Below are positions 16,307 through 25,930 of a stretch of 64,000 nucleotides of DNA, piece after piece. Each line of letters starts with the position of its first letter. The first letter of the stretch is position 1. Where the stretch lies: the NCBI RefSeq assembly GCF_003034965.1, contig NZ_PZKE01000001.1:124001-188000 (forward strand), written 5' to 3'. The position numbers and the translations under genes are program-made. This DNA is from Fuscovulum blasticum DSM 2131. GTDB taxonomy: Bacteria; Pseudomonadota; Alphaproteobacteria; Rhodobacterales; Rhodobacteraceae. The notes below the pieces were generated by a model that saw only the letters and a list, made by a program, of their open reading frames with translations, was not told the DNA's origin and did no database searches.

Positions 16307-17209
16307 ATGCTGACCATTGCCGCGCTGTATCACTTTACCCGCTTTCCCGACCCGGCCGCCCTGCGCGGGCCGCTGCTGCAAGCCTGTCTTGAGCGCGGGG
16401 TGAAGGGGTCGCTTCTGCTGGCGCGCGAAGGGATCAACGGCACGATTGCCGGGCCACGCGCCGGAATTGACGCGGTGCTGGCGCATATCCGCGCCCTGCC
16501 GGGCTGCGCCGGGCTGGTGTGGAAGGAATCCTTTGCCGAGTCCATGCCCTTCGGCCGGATGAAGGTGAAGCTGAAGGCGGAAATCGTGACCATGGGCCAG
16601 CCGGACGTGGACCCGCTGGCCGCCGTTGGCCATTACGTCAGCCCCGCCGACTGGAACGCGCTGATTGCTGCGCCGGATGTGGCGGTGATCGACACCCGCA
16701 ATGATTACGAGGTGTCCTTGGGCACCTTTCGCGGCGCGGTGGACCCCGGCACCCGCAGCTTCCGCGAGTTTCCCGCCTGGTGGGAGGCGAACCGCGAACG
16801 GTTCCACAACAAGCGTATCGCCATGTTCTGCACCGGCGGCATCCGGTGTGAAAAATCCACCAACTACCTGCTGTCGCAAGGCGTGACAGACGTGTTCCAC
16901 CTGCAAGGCGGCATCCTGAAGTATCTGGAAGACATGCCCGCCGAACAGTCGCTGTGGGATGGCGAATGTTATGTGTTCGACGGGCGGATCTCGGTCGGGC
17001 ACGGGCTGGTGCCGGGCCAGAACAGCAGTTGCGGCGGTTGCCGCCGCCCGGTCACGCCCGAAGGACGGGCACACCCGGATTATGAAGAAGGCGTATGCTG
17101 CGCGGCCTGTGTGAGCGAATATTCGGAAACAGACCGCGCCCGTTTTCGCGAACGCCACCGCCAGATGCTGCTGGCCGCCGAACGTGGCACCACGCATCTG
17201 GGCGGTTAG
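16307..17209 (+). CDS. trhO: tRNA uridine-34 hydroxylase TrhO (rhodanese family)
   Basis: The 300-residue protein has an acylphosphatase-like N-terminal domain (GSLLLAREGINGTIAG), a rhodanese domain with the catalytic Cys175 in FCTGGIRCEKS, and a C-terminal Cys-rich segment (CGGCRRPV...CCAAC). TrhO (formerly YceA) uses prephenate-derived hydroxyl groups to make 5-hydroxyuridine at tRNA position 34. Its stop overlaps the stop of the convergent luciferase-like gene by three to four bases. Confidence 0.94.
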   Translation: MLTIAALYHFTRFPDPAALRGPLLQACLERGVKGSLLLAREGINGTIAGPRAGIDAVLAHIRALPGCAGLVWKESFAESMPFGRMKVKLKAEIVTMGQPDVDPLAAVGHYVSPADWNALIAAPDVAVIDTRNDYEVSLGTFRGAVDPGTRSFREFPAWWEANRERFHNKRIAMFCTGGIRCEKSTNYLLSQGVTDVFHLQGGILKYLEDMPAEQSLWDGECYVFDGRISVGHGLVPGQNSSCGGCRRPVTPEGRAHPDYEEGVCCAACVSEYSETDRARFRERHRQMLLAAERGTTHLGG

Positions 17210-18237
17210 GCCAGCATATCCCGCACCATGGGAATGACCTTCTCGCCATAAAGGCGGATGCACTCCATCAGCGCACCATGCGGCACCGGGCCGGTGGAAT
17301 ACTTCATGTCGAACCGTTGCAGACCCAGGTCGCGCACCGTGGCGGCAATCTTCTTCGCCACCGTTTCGGGGCTTCCGACATACAGCGCGCCGTGCTGCAC
17401 TTCGGCCAGGAACCTGTCCTTGGTCACGGGCGGCCAGCCGCGTTCACGGCCCAACCGGCCGAACATGTCGGCGTAATGCGGCCAAAGCGTTTCCTGCGCC
17501 TCTTCGTCCGTGGCCGCCACGAAACCGGGGGAATGTACGCCAACCGGGCGGGGCGTGCGGCCCATCTGGACACAGGCGCGCTGATACAGCTCGATATAGG
17601 GCAGGAAGCGGCGGGCATCGCCCCCGATGATGGCCAGCATCAGTTGCAGGTCATGGCGCACCACGCGCACCACGCTTTCCGGGCTGCCACCAACCCCCAC
17701 CCAGACCGGCAGGCCCTGCGGCCCAAGCGGCGGATAGACGGTCTGGTTCACCAGCGGGCTGCGGGTCTGCCCCGACCAGGTAACCGCCTTTTCGCGAACA
17801 AGCCGGGCGAAAAGGTCAAGCTTCTCTTCAAACAACTGGTCGTAGTCGGCCATGTCATAGCCGAACAGTGGATAGCTTTCCGTGAACGATCCCCGGCCCA
17901 GGATCACCTCTGCCCGGCCGTTCGACACGGCATTCAGCGTGGAAAACCGCTGGAAGACCCGCACCGGATCATCCGACGACAGCACCGTAACCGCCGTGCC
18001 CAGATGGATGCGGCTGGTGCGCCCGGTAATCGCAGCCAGCACGATTTCGGGTGAGGAGATCGCGAAATCGGGGCGGTGGTGTTCGCCCAGGCCGATGAAA
18101 TCCACGCCGGTCTGATCGGCCAGAACGGCCTGTTCCACCACGTCGCGCAGGGTCTCGTCCTGCCGCTGCATCCGGGCATCGGCGGCCAGCGCCACGTCAC
18201 CGAAGGTATCAAGCCCAAGACTTACCGCGTTTGTCAT
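17206..18237 (-). CDS. LLM class flavin-dependent oxidoreductase
   Basis: The 343-residue product is a bacterial-luciferase-like TIM-barrel monooxygenase that would use FMNH2 from a separate reductase. GVDFIGLGEHHRPDFAISSPE and FQRFSTLNAVSNGRAEVILGRGSF are the hallmark segments for this atypical LLM group. The frame extends to 18288, but the ATG at 18237 follows GGAGACACAG and begins MTNAVSLGLDTFGD, the common start. The substrate is unknown and no sulfonate or nitrilotriacetate genes are nearby. Confidence 0.9.
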   Translation of the reverse strand: MTNAVSLGLDTFGDVALAADARMQRQDETLRDVVEQAVLADQTGVDFIGLGEHHRPDFAISSPEIVLAAITGRTSRIHLGTAVTVLSSDDPVRVFQRFSTLNAVSNGRAEVILGRGSFTESYPLFGYDMADYDQLFEEKLDLFARLVREKAVTWSGQTRSPLVNQTVYPPLGPQGLPVWVGVGGSPESVVRVVRHDLQLMLAIIGGDARRFLPYIELYQRACVQMGRTPRPVGVHSPGFVAATDEEAQETLWPHYADMFGRLGRERGWPPVTKDRFLAEVQHGALYVGSPETVAKKIAATVRDLGLQRFDMKYSTGPVPHGALMECIRLYGEKVIPMVRDMLA

Positions 18238-18339
18238 CTGTGTCTCCGTTTCCGGCGCCAAACATATGCCGCGGATTCCGGACAACAAAGTGCGGCGGCG
18301 CGCGGTCGATTGCGCAATCGCGCACCGATGCGGCGCGGA

Positions 18340-19092
18340 TCAGGCCTTGTCGCGCACCAGAAGCTGGTTGCCTTCAAGCCGCACCTCGAACCGGGGCAGC
18401 TTGCGGATCAGGTCCGACAGCTTGGCAGAACCATAGGTGCGGGTGTCGAAGTCGGGGTTGCCCTGGGTGATGAACTGGCCGATCTGGCCCAGCGAATACC
18501 ATTCGCCCTCGGGGTCGATGGCGCGCATCGCGGCGGCGATCAGCGGAATGGCCTTCGCCGGCGGCTCTTTCCCGCCGGGGCGCGGGGCAACGGGTGCTGC
18601 GGGCTCGGCCTCGCCGCGGGCGGGGCGGGGGGCCGCCTCTTCCGGCTCGGTTGCCCCCAGGTTTTCAACATAGATGAACCGCTTGCAGGCCATGCGGAAG
18701 GCCTCGGGCGTCTTCTTCTCGCCGATGCCATAGACATCCAGACCCTGCTCGCGCACCCGCGCGGCAAGACGGGTGAAATCACTGTCCGACGACACCAGAA
18801 CGAACCCGTCGAACAGGCCGGAATGAAGGAAATCCATCGCGGCGATCACCAGCCCGATGTCGCTGGCGTTCTTGCCCTTGGTGTTGGAAAACTGCTGGTC
18901 CGCCACCAGACCCAACGCCGCCACCTTCTTGGCCCAGGCGTTCAGCCGCTGCGCGGACCAGTCACCATAGATCCGGCGGACCGAGGCTTCGCCCAGCGCG
19001 GCGATCTCTTCAAAGATCGCCTCGGCATAGCCGGCGGGCACATTGTCGGCGTCAATCAGCACCGCAAGACGGGGCGCGCGGGGGTCGGGCAT
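18340..19092 (-). CDS. NYN-domain putative RNase with C-terminal OST-HTH/LOTUS domain
   Basis: The protein has 250 residues. The NYN (PIN-like) nuclease domain at about 5-145 shows the acidic metal site: LIDADN, KGKNASDIGL and LVSSDSDF. After a Pro/Ala/Glu-rich linker (about 150-185) comes a winged-helix LOTUS domain (IPLIAAAMRAI...WYSLGQIGQF...LSDLIRKLPRFEV...LLVRDKA). Bacterial NYN-LOTUS proteins are predicted structure-specific RNA nucleases, and bacterial LOTUS domains have been reported to bind G-rich or quadruplex RNA. The ATG at 19092 follows AAGGAGG. The target RNA is unknown. Confidence 0.9.
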   Translation of the reverse strand: MPDPRAPRLAVLIDADNVPAGYAEAIFEEIAALGEASVRRIYGDWSAQRLNAWAKKVAALGLVADQQFSNTKGKNASDIGLVIAAMDFLHSGLFDGFVLVSSDSDFTRLAARVREQGLDVYGIGEKKTPEAFRMACKRFIYVENLGATEPEEAAPRPARGEAEPAAPVAPRPGGKEPPAKAIPLIAAAMRAIDPEGEWYSLGQIGQFITQGNPDFDTRTYGSAKLSDLIRKLPRFEVRLEGNQLLVRDKA

Positions 19093-19154
19093 CTGGGCCT
19101 CCTTGATGTTGGCGCCACAATGGCAGGTTGCCACAGCAGGCGAAAGCCCGACCG

Positions 19155-19625
19155 TCAGGCCACCAGCGGCAGGGCGCGGGCCGACAGCACGACCAAAGCC
19201 TTGTCTGGCGCGATTCCCAAAAGCAGCCCGCGGGCGCCGGCATTGATCCAGACCTTCGGCGCGGTGCAGGCGGTCACTTCGATTGCAGTCGGAACCGCGC
19301 GCTTCTGGCCAAAGGGGGAAATGCCGCCAACATGATACCCGGTCAGCTTCTCCGCCTTGGGGGGCGGCATCATGGCAGCGGCCTTGCCGCCAAAGGCCGC
19401 TGCCACCCGTTTCATCGAAAGCTGGCGGTCCGAAGGGATAACGCAGCAGGCGGGTTTTCCGTCCACCTCGACCATCAGGGTTTTCAGCGTCAACGCCGGG
19501 TCCAGGCCCAGCGCCTGCGCAGCGGCCAGACCAACGGCATCGGCGCGCGGGTCATAATCATAGGGGTGAAGCGTCACCTCTACCCCGTGCAACTCCAGAA
19601 ATCTCAATCCGGGGGTGGCGGCCAT
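19155..19625 (-). CDS. ybaK: Cys-tRNA(Pro) deacylase YbaK/EbsC
   Basis: The 156-residue protein of the YbaK/ProX editing fold removes cysteine mischarged on tRNA-Pro. The conserved elements are LKTLMVE, the catalytic lysine region (SDRQLSMKRVAAAFGGKAA) and TGYHVGGISPFG. It lies downstream of frmA on the same strand after a 3'-end hairpin element, so it is probably transcribed from its own promoter or by read-through. It precedes the NYN gene by 63 bases. Confidence 0.93.
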   Translation of the reverse strand: MAATPGLRFLELHGVEVTLHPYDYDPRADAVGLAAAQALGLDPALTLKTLMVEVDGKPACCVIPSDRQLSMKRVAAAFGGKAAAMMPPPKAEKLTGYHVGGISPFGQKRAVPTAIEVTACTAPKVWINAGARGLLLGIAPDKALVVLSARALPLVA

Positions 19626-19643
19626 GTCTGCGCCCCTGCCTCA

Positions 19644-19697
19644 TTCATCTTTCCCAGAATATCCTCGGGCGAAGGCCGCGGGGGGCAGACAGCCCCC
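19644..19697. repeat. 3'-end cassette: GC hairpin plus GGATATT...AGATGAA box (copy 1)
   Basis: Read on the minus strand after the frmA stop, a GGGGGC/GCCCCC hairpin (loop of five, 19681-19697) is followed by GGATATTCTGGGAAAGATGAA (complement of 19644-19664). The same order occurs twice, head to head, at 25.8-25.9 kb. It probably marks a transcription end. Confidence 0.55.
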
Positions 19698-19708
19698 GGC
19701 AGCCCCTG

Positions 19709-20839
<1,131 letters not shown>

Positions 20840-20919
20840 GGGTGCTCTCCTTCCCTCTTTTCGCGGACCCCAAGGCTGTGCCAAGTTCCCGCCAAACGCA
20901 ACGCGGAAAGCAAGACAAG

Positions 20920-21243
20920 ATGCGCCGATTCCTTCCCCTGCTGTTCCTGGCCGCCACGGCCTGCACCATGACCAATCCCGAACCTGCGGTTCCGGTCGAT
21001 GACTGGGTTCCGCCCGCCGATGTGACCAGCGGCTTCAACGAGCGTGAGCCCGACACCTGCAAGGCCAGCACGTTGCAGGCCTGGGTGGGCCAGCCGGTGG
21101 CCATGCTTGATACCTCGGGCGCGCCCGGGCCGGTGCGGATCATCGCGCAGGATGAGGTCGTCGATCAGGAAGAATACCGCTCGGCCCGGATCAACCTGCA
21201 TGTGGACCGCCGCGGCACCGTCCGCCTGCTGACCTGCGGCTGA
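20920..21243 (+). CDS. I78-family peptidase inhibitor lipoprotein (copy 1)
   Basis: The 107-residue precursor carries a lipoprotein signal ([14 protein letters not shown], lipid-modified Cys15). Its mature part has the I78 inhibitor pattern: [13 protein letters not shown] near the N terminus, [27 protein letters not shown] in the middle, and a terminal LTCG cysteine likely bonded to the first. I78 proteins resemble the Aspergillus elastase inhibitor and block serine proteases. A paralogue follows 126 bases later. The frame is open to 20842, but the lipobox fixes the start at 20920. Confidence 0.88.
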   Translation: MRRFLPLLFLAATACTMTNPEPAVPVDDWVPPADVTSGFNEREPDTCKASTLQAWVGQPVAMLDTSGAPGPVRIIAQDEVVDQEEYRSARINLHVDRRGTVRLLTCG

Positions 21244-21368
21244 AGCAACGGAAGGGGGCGGCAGGAACCTGCCGGTCACGCGGGCCTGACTGGACGGCGG
21301 GCGGCCAAGGCGGGATGCTTTGCCCGTCGGCCGACCCGAGCAGCGGCCCGAATGATGGAGGACTTGCA

Positions 21369-21662
21369 ATGCCCCCTGTTGCCCCACGTTTCCTGTTGAC
21401 CATGGCCGCGTTGGCGCCGCTGGCGCTGGCCGCCTGCGTGATTGAGCAGCCCGGCACCCCGATTCCGGCAGAACAGACCTGCGGCGCCGAAGGCCTGCAA
21501 GGGCTGGTCGGGCAATACCGCAGCGTGCTGGCCTCGATGACGTTCAAGGGGCCAGTGCGGGTGATCGAACCGGGCATGGCGGTGACGATGGATTACAACG
21601 CCACCCGACTGAACGTGGAACTGGACGGCGCGGGCAAGATCACCCGTCTGACCTGCGGCTGA
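21369..21662 (+). CDS. I78-family peptidase inhibitor lipoprotein (copy 2)
   Basis: The 97-residue precursor has a signal ending LAPLALAAC (lipid Cys24) and the same domain as the gene before it: CGAEGLQGLVGQY, GPVRVIEPGMAVTMDYNATRLNVELD and terminal LTCG. The ATG at 21369 follows GGAGGACTTGC. Sequence identity with copy 1 is modest, so the duplication is old. The two may act on different proteases at the envelope. Confidence 0.87.
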   Translation: MPPVAPRFLLTMAALAPLALAACVIEQPGTPIPAEQTCGAEGLQGLVGQYRSVLASMTFKGPVRVIEPGMAVTMDYNATRLNVELDGAGKITRLTCG

Positions 21663-21674
21663 CGCCATGAGAAA

Positions 21675-21697
21675 GGCCCCCGGCAGAACCGGGGGCC
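21675..21697. terminator. bidirectional terminator hairpin
   Basis: GGCCCCCGG-CAGAA-CCGGGGGCC is a perfect nine-pair stem between two convergent genes. On the minus strand it is followed by TTTCTC, so it best serves the cytochrome gene. Confidence 0.8.
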
Positions 21698-21724
21698 CCC
21701 TGACCGAAACGCTTGGTCACACCG

Positions 21725-22168
21725 TTACATCTTCATGGTGCGATAGGTGGTATGGCAATCCTTGCAAGCCCCCCCCAATGCGCCCATTGAAGCCTTGATC
21801 GCGCCAACCGAACCGACATCGGCCGCCCCGGCCGCCGCTTCCAGCGCGCCGGCCTTTTTCAGGAAATCGTCCCAGCCGGTCCAGATTTCGGGCTTGGCCT
21901 CCGACTCGGGGTCGGCGGCACCTTCGGTCTTGAACGCTTCGGGAATGGCGGCGGCATCGGCCACCAGCTTGGCCTTGGCCGCTTCGGCCGCGGCGGCATC
22001 ATAGGCGGTCTTGCCACCGGCAATGTCGCCCAGAACCTTCATCGCGCCCCCAATGTCCTTCATCACATTGGCGCGCAAAATCGCGTTGGGATCGGTCGGG
22101 TCGGCCTGAACCGCAGCCCCCCCGGCGCCGATCAGGGCGGCAACTATGGCAAGTCTGGCAAACTTCAT
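21725..22168 (-). CDS. cytochrome c' / c556 family protein
   Basis: The 147-residue precursor has a signal peptide (MKFARLAIVAALIGAGGAAVQA) and is therefore periplasmic. It is a four-helix bundle with a single heme site near the C terminus, CKDCH (about residues 137-141), as in cytochrome c' and c556. These proteins bind NO or CO or move electrons; the exact role cannot be read. The frame extends to 22210, but the ATG at 22168 starts the signal peptide. It is transcribed away from rnr. Confidence 0.93.
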   Translation of the reverse strand: MKFARLAIVAALIGAGGAAVQADPTDPNAILRANVMKDIGGAMKVLGDIAGGKTAYDAAAAEAAKAKLVADAAAIPEAFKTEGAADPESEAKPEIWTGWDDFLKKAGALEAAAGAADVGSVGAIKASMGALGGACKDCHTTYRTMKM

Positions 22169-22249
22169 CGGTCTGGCTCCCTGGCTGGCACTCTGTCGAA
22201 AGTAGAGCATGCAATTCCGAATTTCAGAAAACGGATTTGCATCCCCCGC

Positions 22250-22265
22250 TTCACAGTGCCGTGAA
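22250..22265. repeat. small inverted repeat in the cytochrome c'/rnr intergenic region
   Basis: TTCAC-AGTGCC-GTGAA sits 49 bases before the rnr start and 82 bases before the cytochrome start. It could be an operator for either gene or chance. No regulator gene is adjacent. Confidence 0.25.
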
Positions 22266-22313
22266 ACACAAAGGCCGGTTTGCGCGCCGGGGCGGGCATG
22301 CTAGGGCTGGCGC

Positions 22314-24551
22314 ATGACCCAGCTTCCCTCGAAAGACCAGATCCGCCAGTGGATCGCCGAAAACCCCGGCCTGACCTCAAAGCGCGACATCGCCAAGGCC
22401 TTCGGGTTGAAGGGCGACATGCGGTCCGAACTGCGCCGCCTGCTGCAAGAGCTTGAGGCCGAGGGCACCGTCACCAAGGCCGCCCGCCGGTTCCGCCCCA
22501 AGGGCGACCTGCCGCCGGTGGCGCTGCTGAGGGTGCTGAAGCCCGATGCCGCGGGCGACCTGTTCGCCGAACCGATGGAAGATGGCGTCGACACCGATGT
22601 CGGGCGCATCCTGATCATTCCGAAAAAGGGCGACCCGGCACTGGCCGAGGGCGACCGTTTGCTGGGCAGGCTGACCAGGGTGGACCTGGACGATTACGTC
22701 TGGGAGGCGCGGCTGATCCGGCGGATCGGGTCGAATCCGCTGAAATTGCTGGGGGTATTCCGCAAGGGCAGCGAAGGCGGCCGGATCGTGCCCATCGACA
22801 AGGGGCAGGACAAGGAATGGCGCGTGGCCGCCGACAGCGACATGGGCGCCCGCGATGGCGAGCTGGTCGAGGCCGAGGCGGTGGGCAACCGCCGGCTGGG
22901 CCTGCCGCAGGCCCGCATCGTGGAACGGCTGGGCGACCCGAGTGGACCACGCGCGGTGTCGCTGATCGCCATTCACCAGCATGGCATCCCCGACCAGTTC
23001 CCCGATGCCGCCATTGCCGAGGCCGACACTCCGCGCCCCGTCACGATGGACCATCGCGAAGACCTGCGCGATCTGATGCTGGTGACCATCGACCCCGCCG
23101 ATGCGCGCGACCGCGACGATGCGGTGCTGGCCCTGCCCGACACCGAGCCCGGCAACCCCGGCGGCCATGTGCTGTGGGTGGCCATCGCCGATGTGGCGCA
23201 TTACGTCCGCCCCGGCGGCGCGCTGGACCGCGAGGCGCGGCGGCGCGGCAATTCCACCTATTTCCCCGACCGCGTGGTGCCGATGCTGCCCGACGTGCTG
23301 TCGGGCGACCTGTGCAGCCTGCACGAACATGTTGACCGGCCCTGCCTGGCCGTGCGGATGCGGATCGACGCGCAGGGCCACAAGCTGAGCCATCGCTTCC
23401 TGCGCGGGCTGATGCGGTCGAAAGGGTCGCTGGAATACGTCCAGGTGCAGCGCGCCGTGGATGGCGAGCCGGACGAAAAGACCGCCCCCCTGCTGGAGAC
23501 GGTGCTGAAGCCGCTTTACGCCGCCTATGCCAGCCTAAAACTGGCCCGCGGCCTGCGCCAGCCGCTGGAGCTGGATCTGCCCGAACGGCAGATCGTGCTG
23601 TCGGACGAAGGCAAGGTGCTGTCGGTCGCCTTCAAGGAGCGGGTCGATGCGCACCGGCTGATCGAGGAATTCATGGTGCTGGCCAACGTCGCCGCCGCCG
23701 AGGATCTGCAACGCCTGAAACAGCCCTTCCTCTATCGCGTCCACGAAGAACCCAGCCCCGACAAGCTGGACGCGCTGCGCGAAGTGGCCGAGGCGTCGGG
23801 CTTCACCCTGGCCAAGGGGCAAGTGCTGAAGACCGCGCATCTGAACCGTCTTCTGGCGCAGGCGCAGGACAGCGAATTTGACGAGCTGATGAACATCAGC
23901 ACGCTGCGCAGCATGACGCAGGCCTATTACAACGCCGAGAATCTGGGCCATTTCGGGCTGGCGCTGCGCAACTATGCGCATTTCACAAGCCCGATCCGGC
24001 GCTATTCCGACCTGATCGTCCATCGCGCGCTGGTGCGCGGGCTGAAGGCGGGGGACGATGGATTGTCGGCCTGGGACATCGAGAATCTGGACGAAACGGC
24101 CAAACTGATTTCCGATGCCGAACGCCGCAGTATGGCGGCGGAACGCGATACGGTGGACCGCTACCTTGCCGCCTATCTGTCCGACCGCGTCGGCAGCACC
24201 TTCTCGGGCCGGGTGTCGGGCGTGCAGCGGTTCGGGCTGTTCGTGAAGCTGGACGAAACCGGGGCGGACGGGCTGGTGCCGATCCGCAGCGTCGGACGCG
24301 AATTCTTCCACTATGACCAGAACAGCCAGACCCTGATGGGCGCCGATACCGGGCTGACCATCGGCCTCGGCCAGCGTGTCACCGTGCGGCTGGCCGAGGC
24401 CGTGCCGGTGACCGGCGGGCTGATGCTGGAACTGCTGGAGATCGAAGACCGCGCCCTGCCCGGTGGCCGCAGCGGCCCGCGCGGCAAGCCGCCCCGGCGC
24501 GGTGCCGCCAAGGCCGAGATCAAGCGCCGCGTGGTGCGGAGGCGCAAGTGA
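22314..24551 (+). CDS. rnr: ribonuclease R
   Basis: This 745-residue 3'-to-5' exoribonuclease degrades structured RNA and acts in rRNA quality control and trans-translation. An N-terminal winged helix (IRQWIAENPGLTSKRDIAKAF) precedes cold-shock domains (about 75-220). The RNB catalytic domain has its acidic site in TIDPADARDRDDAV (about residues 260-273) and the conserved HFTSPIRRYSDLIVHRAL. An S1 domain (about 620-705) and a basic tail (GKPPRRGAAKAEIKRRVVRR) end the protein. Its stop overlaps the transglycosylase GTG by four bases. Confidence 0.97.
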   Translation: MTQLPSKDQIRQWIAENPGLTSKRDIAKAFGLKGDMRSELRRLLQELEAEGTVTKAARRFRPKGDLPPVALLRVLKPDAAGDLFAEPMEDGVDTDVGRILIIPKKGDPALAEGDRLLGRLTRVDLDDYVWEARLIRRIGSNPLKLLGVFRKGSEGGRIVPIDKGQDKEWRVAADSDMGARDGELVEAEAVGNRRLGLPQARIVERLGDPSGPRAVSLIAIHQHGIPDQFPDAAIAEADTPRPVTMDHREDLRDLMLVTIDPADARDRDDAVLALPDTEPGNPGGHVLWVAIADVAHYVRPGGALDREARRRGNSTYFPDRVVPMLPDVLSGDLCSLHEHVDRPCLAVRMRIDAQGHKLSHRFLRGLMRSKGSLEYVQVQRAVDGEPDEKTAPLLETVLKPLYAAYASLKLARGLRQPLELDLPERQIVLSDEGKVLSVAFKERVDAHRLIEEFMVLANVAAAEDLQRLKQPFLYRVHEEPSPDKLDALREVAEASGFTLAKGQVLKTAHLNRLLAQAQDSEFDELMNISTLRSMTQAYYNAENLGHFGLALRNYAHFTSPIRRYSDLIVHRALVRGLKAGDDGLSAWDIENLDETAKLISDAERRSMAAERDTVDRYLAAYLSDRVGSTFSGRVSGVQRFGLFVKLDETGADGLVPIRSVGREFFHYDQNSQTLMGADTGLTIGLGQRVTVRLAEAVPVTGGLMLELLEIEDRALPGGRSGPRGKPPRRGAAKAEIKRRVVRRRK

Positions 24552-25780
24552 GAGCGGCGGCGCTGGCGCTGCTGCTGGCGGTAATGCCGGCCGGCGCGCA
24601 GACCATCGAAGACCCGGAGGGAACGATCTTGGGCGAAGGGCGCAAGGACGCATCGGAAGCGGGATTCCGGCAGTGGGCGACCGGGTTCCGCCCCCGCGCG
24701 CTTGAGGCCGGGGTTCCGGCGGCGGTCTATGACCGCAGCCTGCGCGGCGCGACCTATCTGCCCGATGTGGTGGCGCGCGACCGCAAGCAAAGCGAATTCA
24801 CCAAGACGATCTGGGACTATCTGGATGTCGCGGTGTCAGACGACCGGGTGACACTCGGGCAGAAGGCATTGGCCGCAAACGCCGCGCTGCTGGACCAGAT
24901 CGAGACGCAATACGGCGTCGAGAAAGAGGTGGTCGCGGCGATCTGGGGGCTGGAGTCGGCCTATGGCACCTATCGCGGCAACACCGACACGATCAGCGCG
25001 CTGGCGACGCTGGCCTATGACGGCCGCCGCGCCGCCTTTTTCGAGGGGCAGTTGATCCAGGCATTGAAGATCCTGGACGAAGGCCATGTTCAGCCCGACG
25101 CCCTGGTTGGCAGTTGGGCCGGCGCGATGGGACATACCCAGTTGATGCCGTCAAGCTGGGCTGAATTCGCGGTGGACTTCAACGGTGACGGCCACCGCAA
25201 CATCTGGGGCGATGATCCCGCCGACGCGCTGGCCTCGACGGCGAACTATCTTGCGCACTGGGGCTGGACCAAGGGCCAACCCTGGGGGCTGGAGGTGCGG
25301 CTGCCGCCGGATTTCGACTATGACCAGACGACCGAGCGGGTGAAGAAGCTGGTGGCCGACTGGCAGGCGATGGGGGTTCGGCCGATGGCAGGGGGCGATC
25401 TGCCGGCCGGCCCGCAGGCCAGCATTCTGCTGCCCGCCGGCCATACCGGCCCGGCGTTCCTGATCTTTCCCAACTTCCAGGTGATCGAGAAATACAATCT
25501 GGCTGACGCTTATGTCATCGGCATCGGTCACCTGTCCGATCGCCTGCAAGGCGGCCCGCCGATCGCCGCCACATGGCCCCGCCAATGGCGCGCGTTGACA
25601 CTGGAGGAACGCAAGGAACTGCAGGTGATGCTGGTCGCGCAGGGGCTGGATACCGGCGGCGTCGATGGCCGGGTGGGGCCCAAGACGATTGCGGCAGTGA
25701 AGGCCTGGCAAAAGGCGCGCGGCGATGTGCCAGACGGCTACCCCAGCCCCGATGTTCTGGCTGCGCTGCGCGGTGGCTGA
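24548..25780 (+). CDS. lytic murein transglycosylase (MltB/SltB type) with peptidoglycan-binding domain
   Basis: The 410-residue protein has a signal peptide (MRAAALALLLAVMPAGA). The MltB-like catalytic domain spans about 35-330, with the catalytic Glu in AAIWGLESAYG (about residue 137) and the supporting GAMGHTQLMPSSW motif. A peptidoglycan-binding domain 1 ends the protein (about 345-405, QGLDTGGVDGRVGPKTIAAVKAWQ). It cleaves murein to 1,6-anhydro products in the periplasm. The GTG start overlaps the rnr TGA by four bases. Confidence 0.95.
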   Translation: MRAAALALLLAVMPAGAQTIEDPEGTILGEGRKDASEAGFRQWATGFRPRALEAGVPAAVYDRSLRGATYLPDVVARDRKQSEFTKTIWDYLDVAVSDDRVTLGQKALAANAALLDQIETQYGVEKEVVAAIWGLESAYGTYRGNTDTISALATLAYDGRRAAFFEGQLIQALKILDEGHVQPDALVGSWAGAMGHTQLMPSSWAEFAVDFNGDGHRNIWGDDPADALASTANYLAHWGWTKGQPWGLEVRLPPDFDYDQTTERVKKLVADWQAMGVRPMAGGDLPAGPQASILLPAGHTGPAFLIFPNFQVIEKYNLADAYVIGIGHLSDRLQGGPPIAATWPRQWRALTLEERKELQVMLVAQGLDTGGVDGRVGPKTIAAVKAWQKARGDVPDGYPSPDVLAALRGG

Positions 25781-25787
25781 CCGGGCA

Positions 25788-25915
25788 AGGGGGCGCTGCC
25801 CCCTCGGCCTGCGGCCTCACCCCCGGGATATTTGGAGACAGATGAAGGGCAACGATTCTTCCCCGTTCATCTGTCCTCAAATATCCCACGGGGGTGCGGG
25901 GTGTGAAACCCCCGC
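25788..25915. repeat. two head-to-head 3'-end cassettes forming a large inverted repeat (copies 2 and 3)
   Basis: Between the convergent transglycosylase and GNAT genes lie two facing copies. Left: an AGGGGGC/GCCCCCT hairpin (25788-25804), then a GGGATATTT...AGATGAA box (25825-25846). Right, on the minus strand: a GCGGGG/CCCCGC hairpin (25896-25915), then the same box (25866-25887). The 22-base boxes pair with two mismatches around a 19-base loop, so either transcript ends in a long stem. Confidence 0.7.
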
Positions 25916-25930
25916 TTGCGACGGCGTAGG

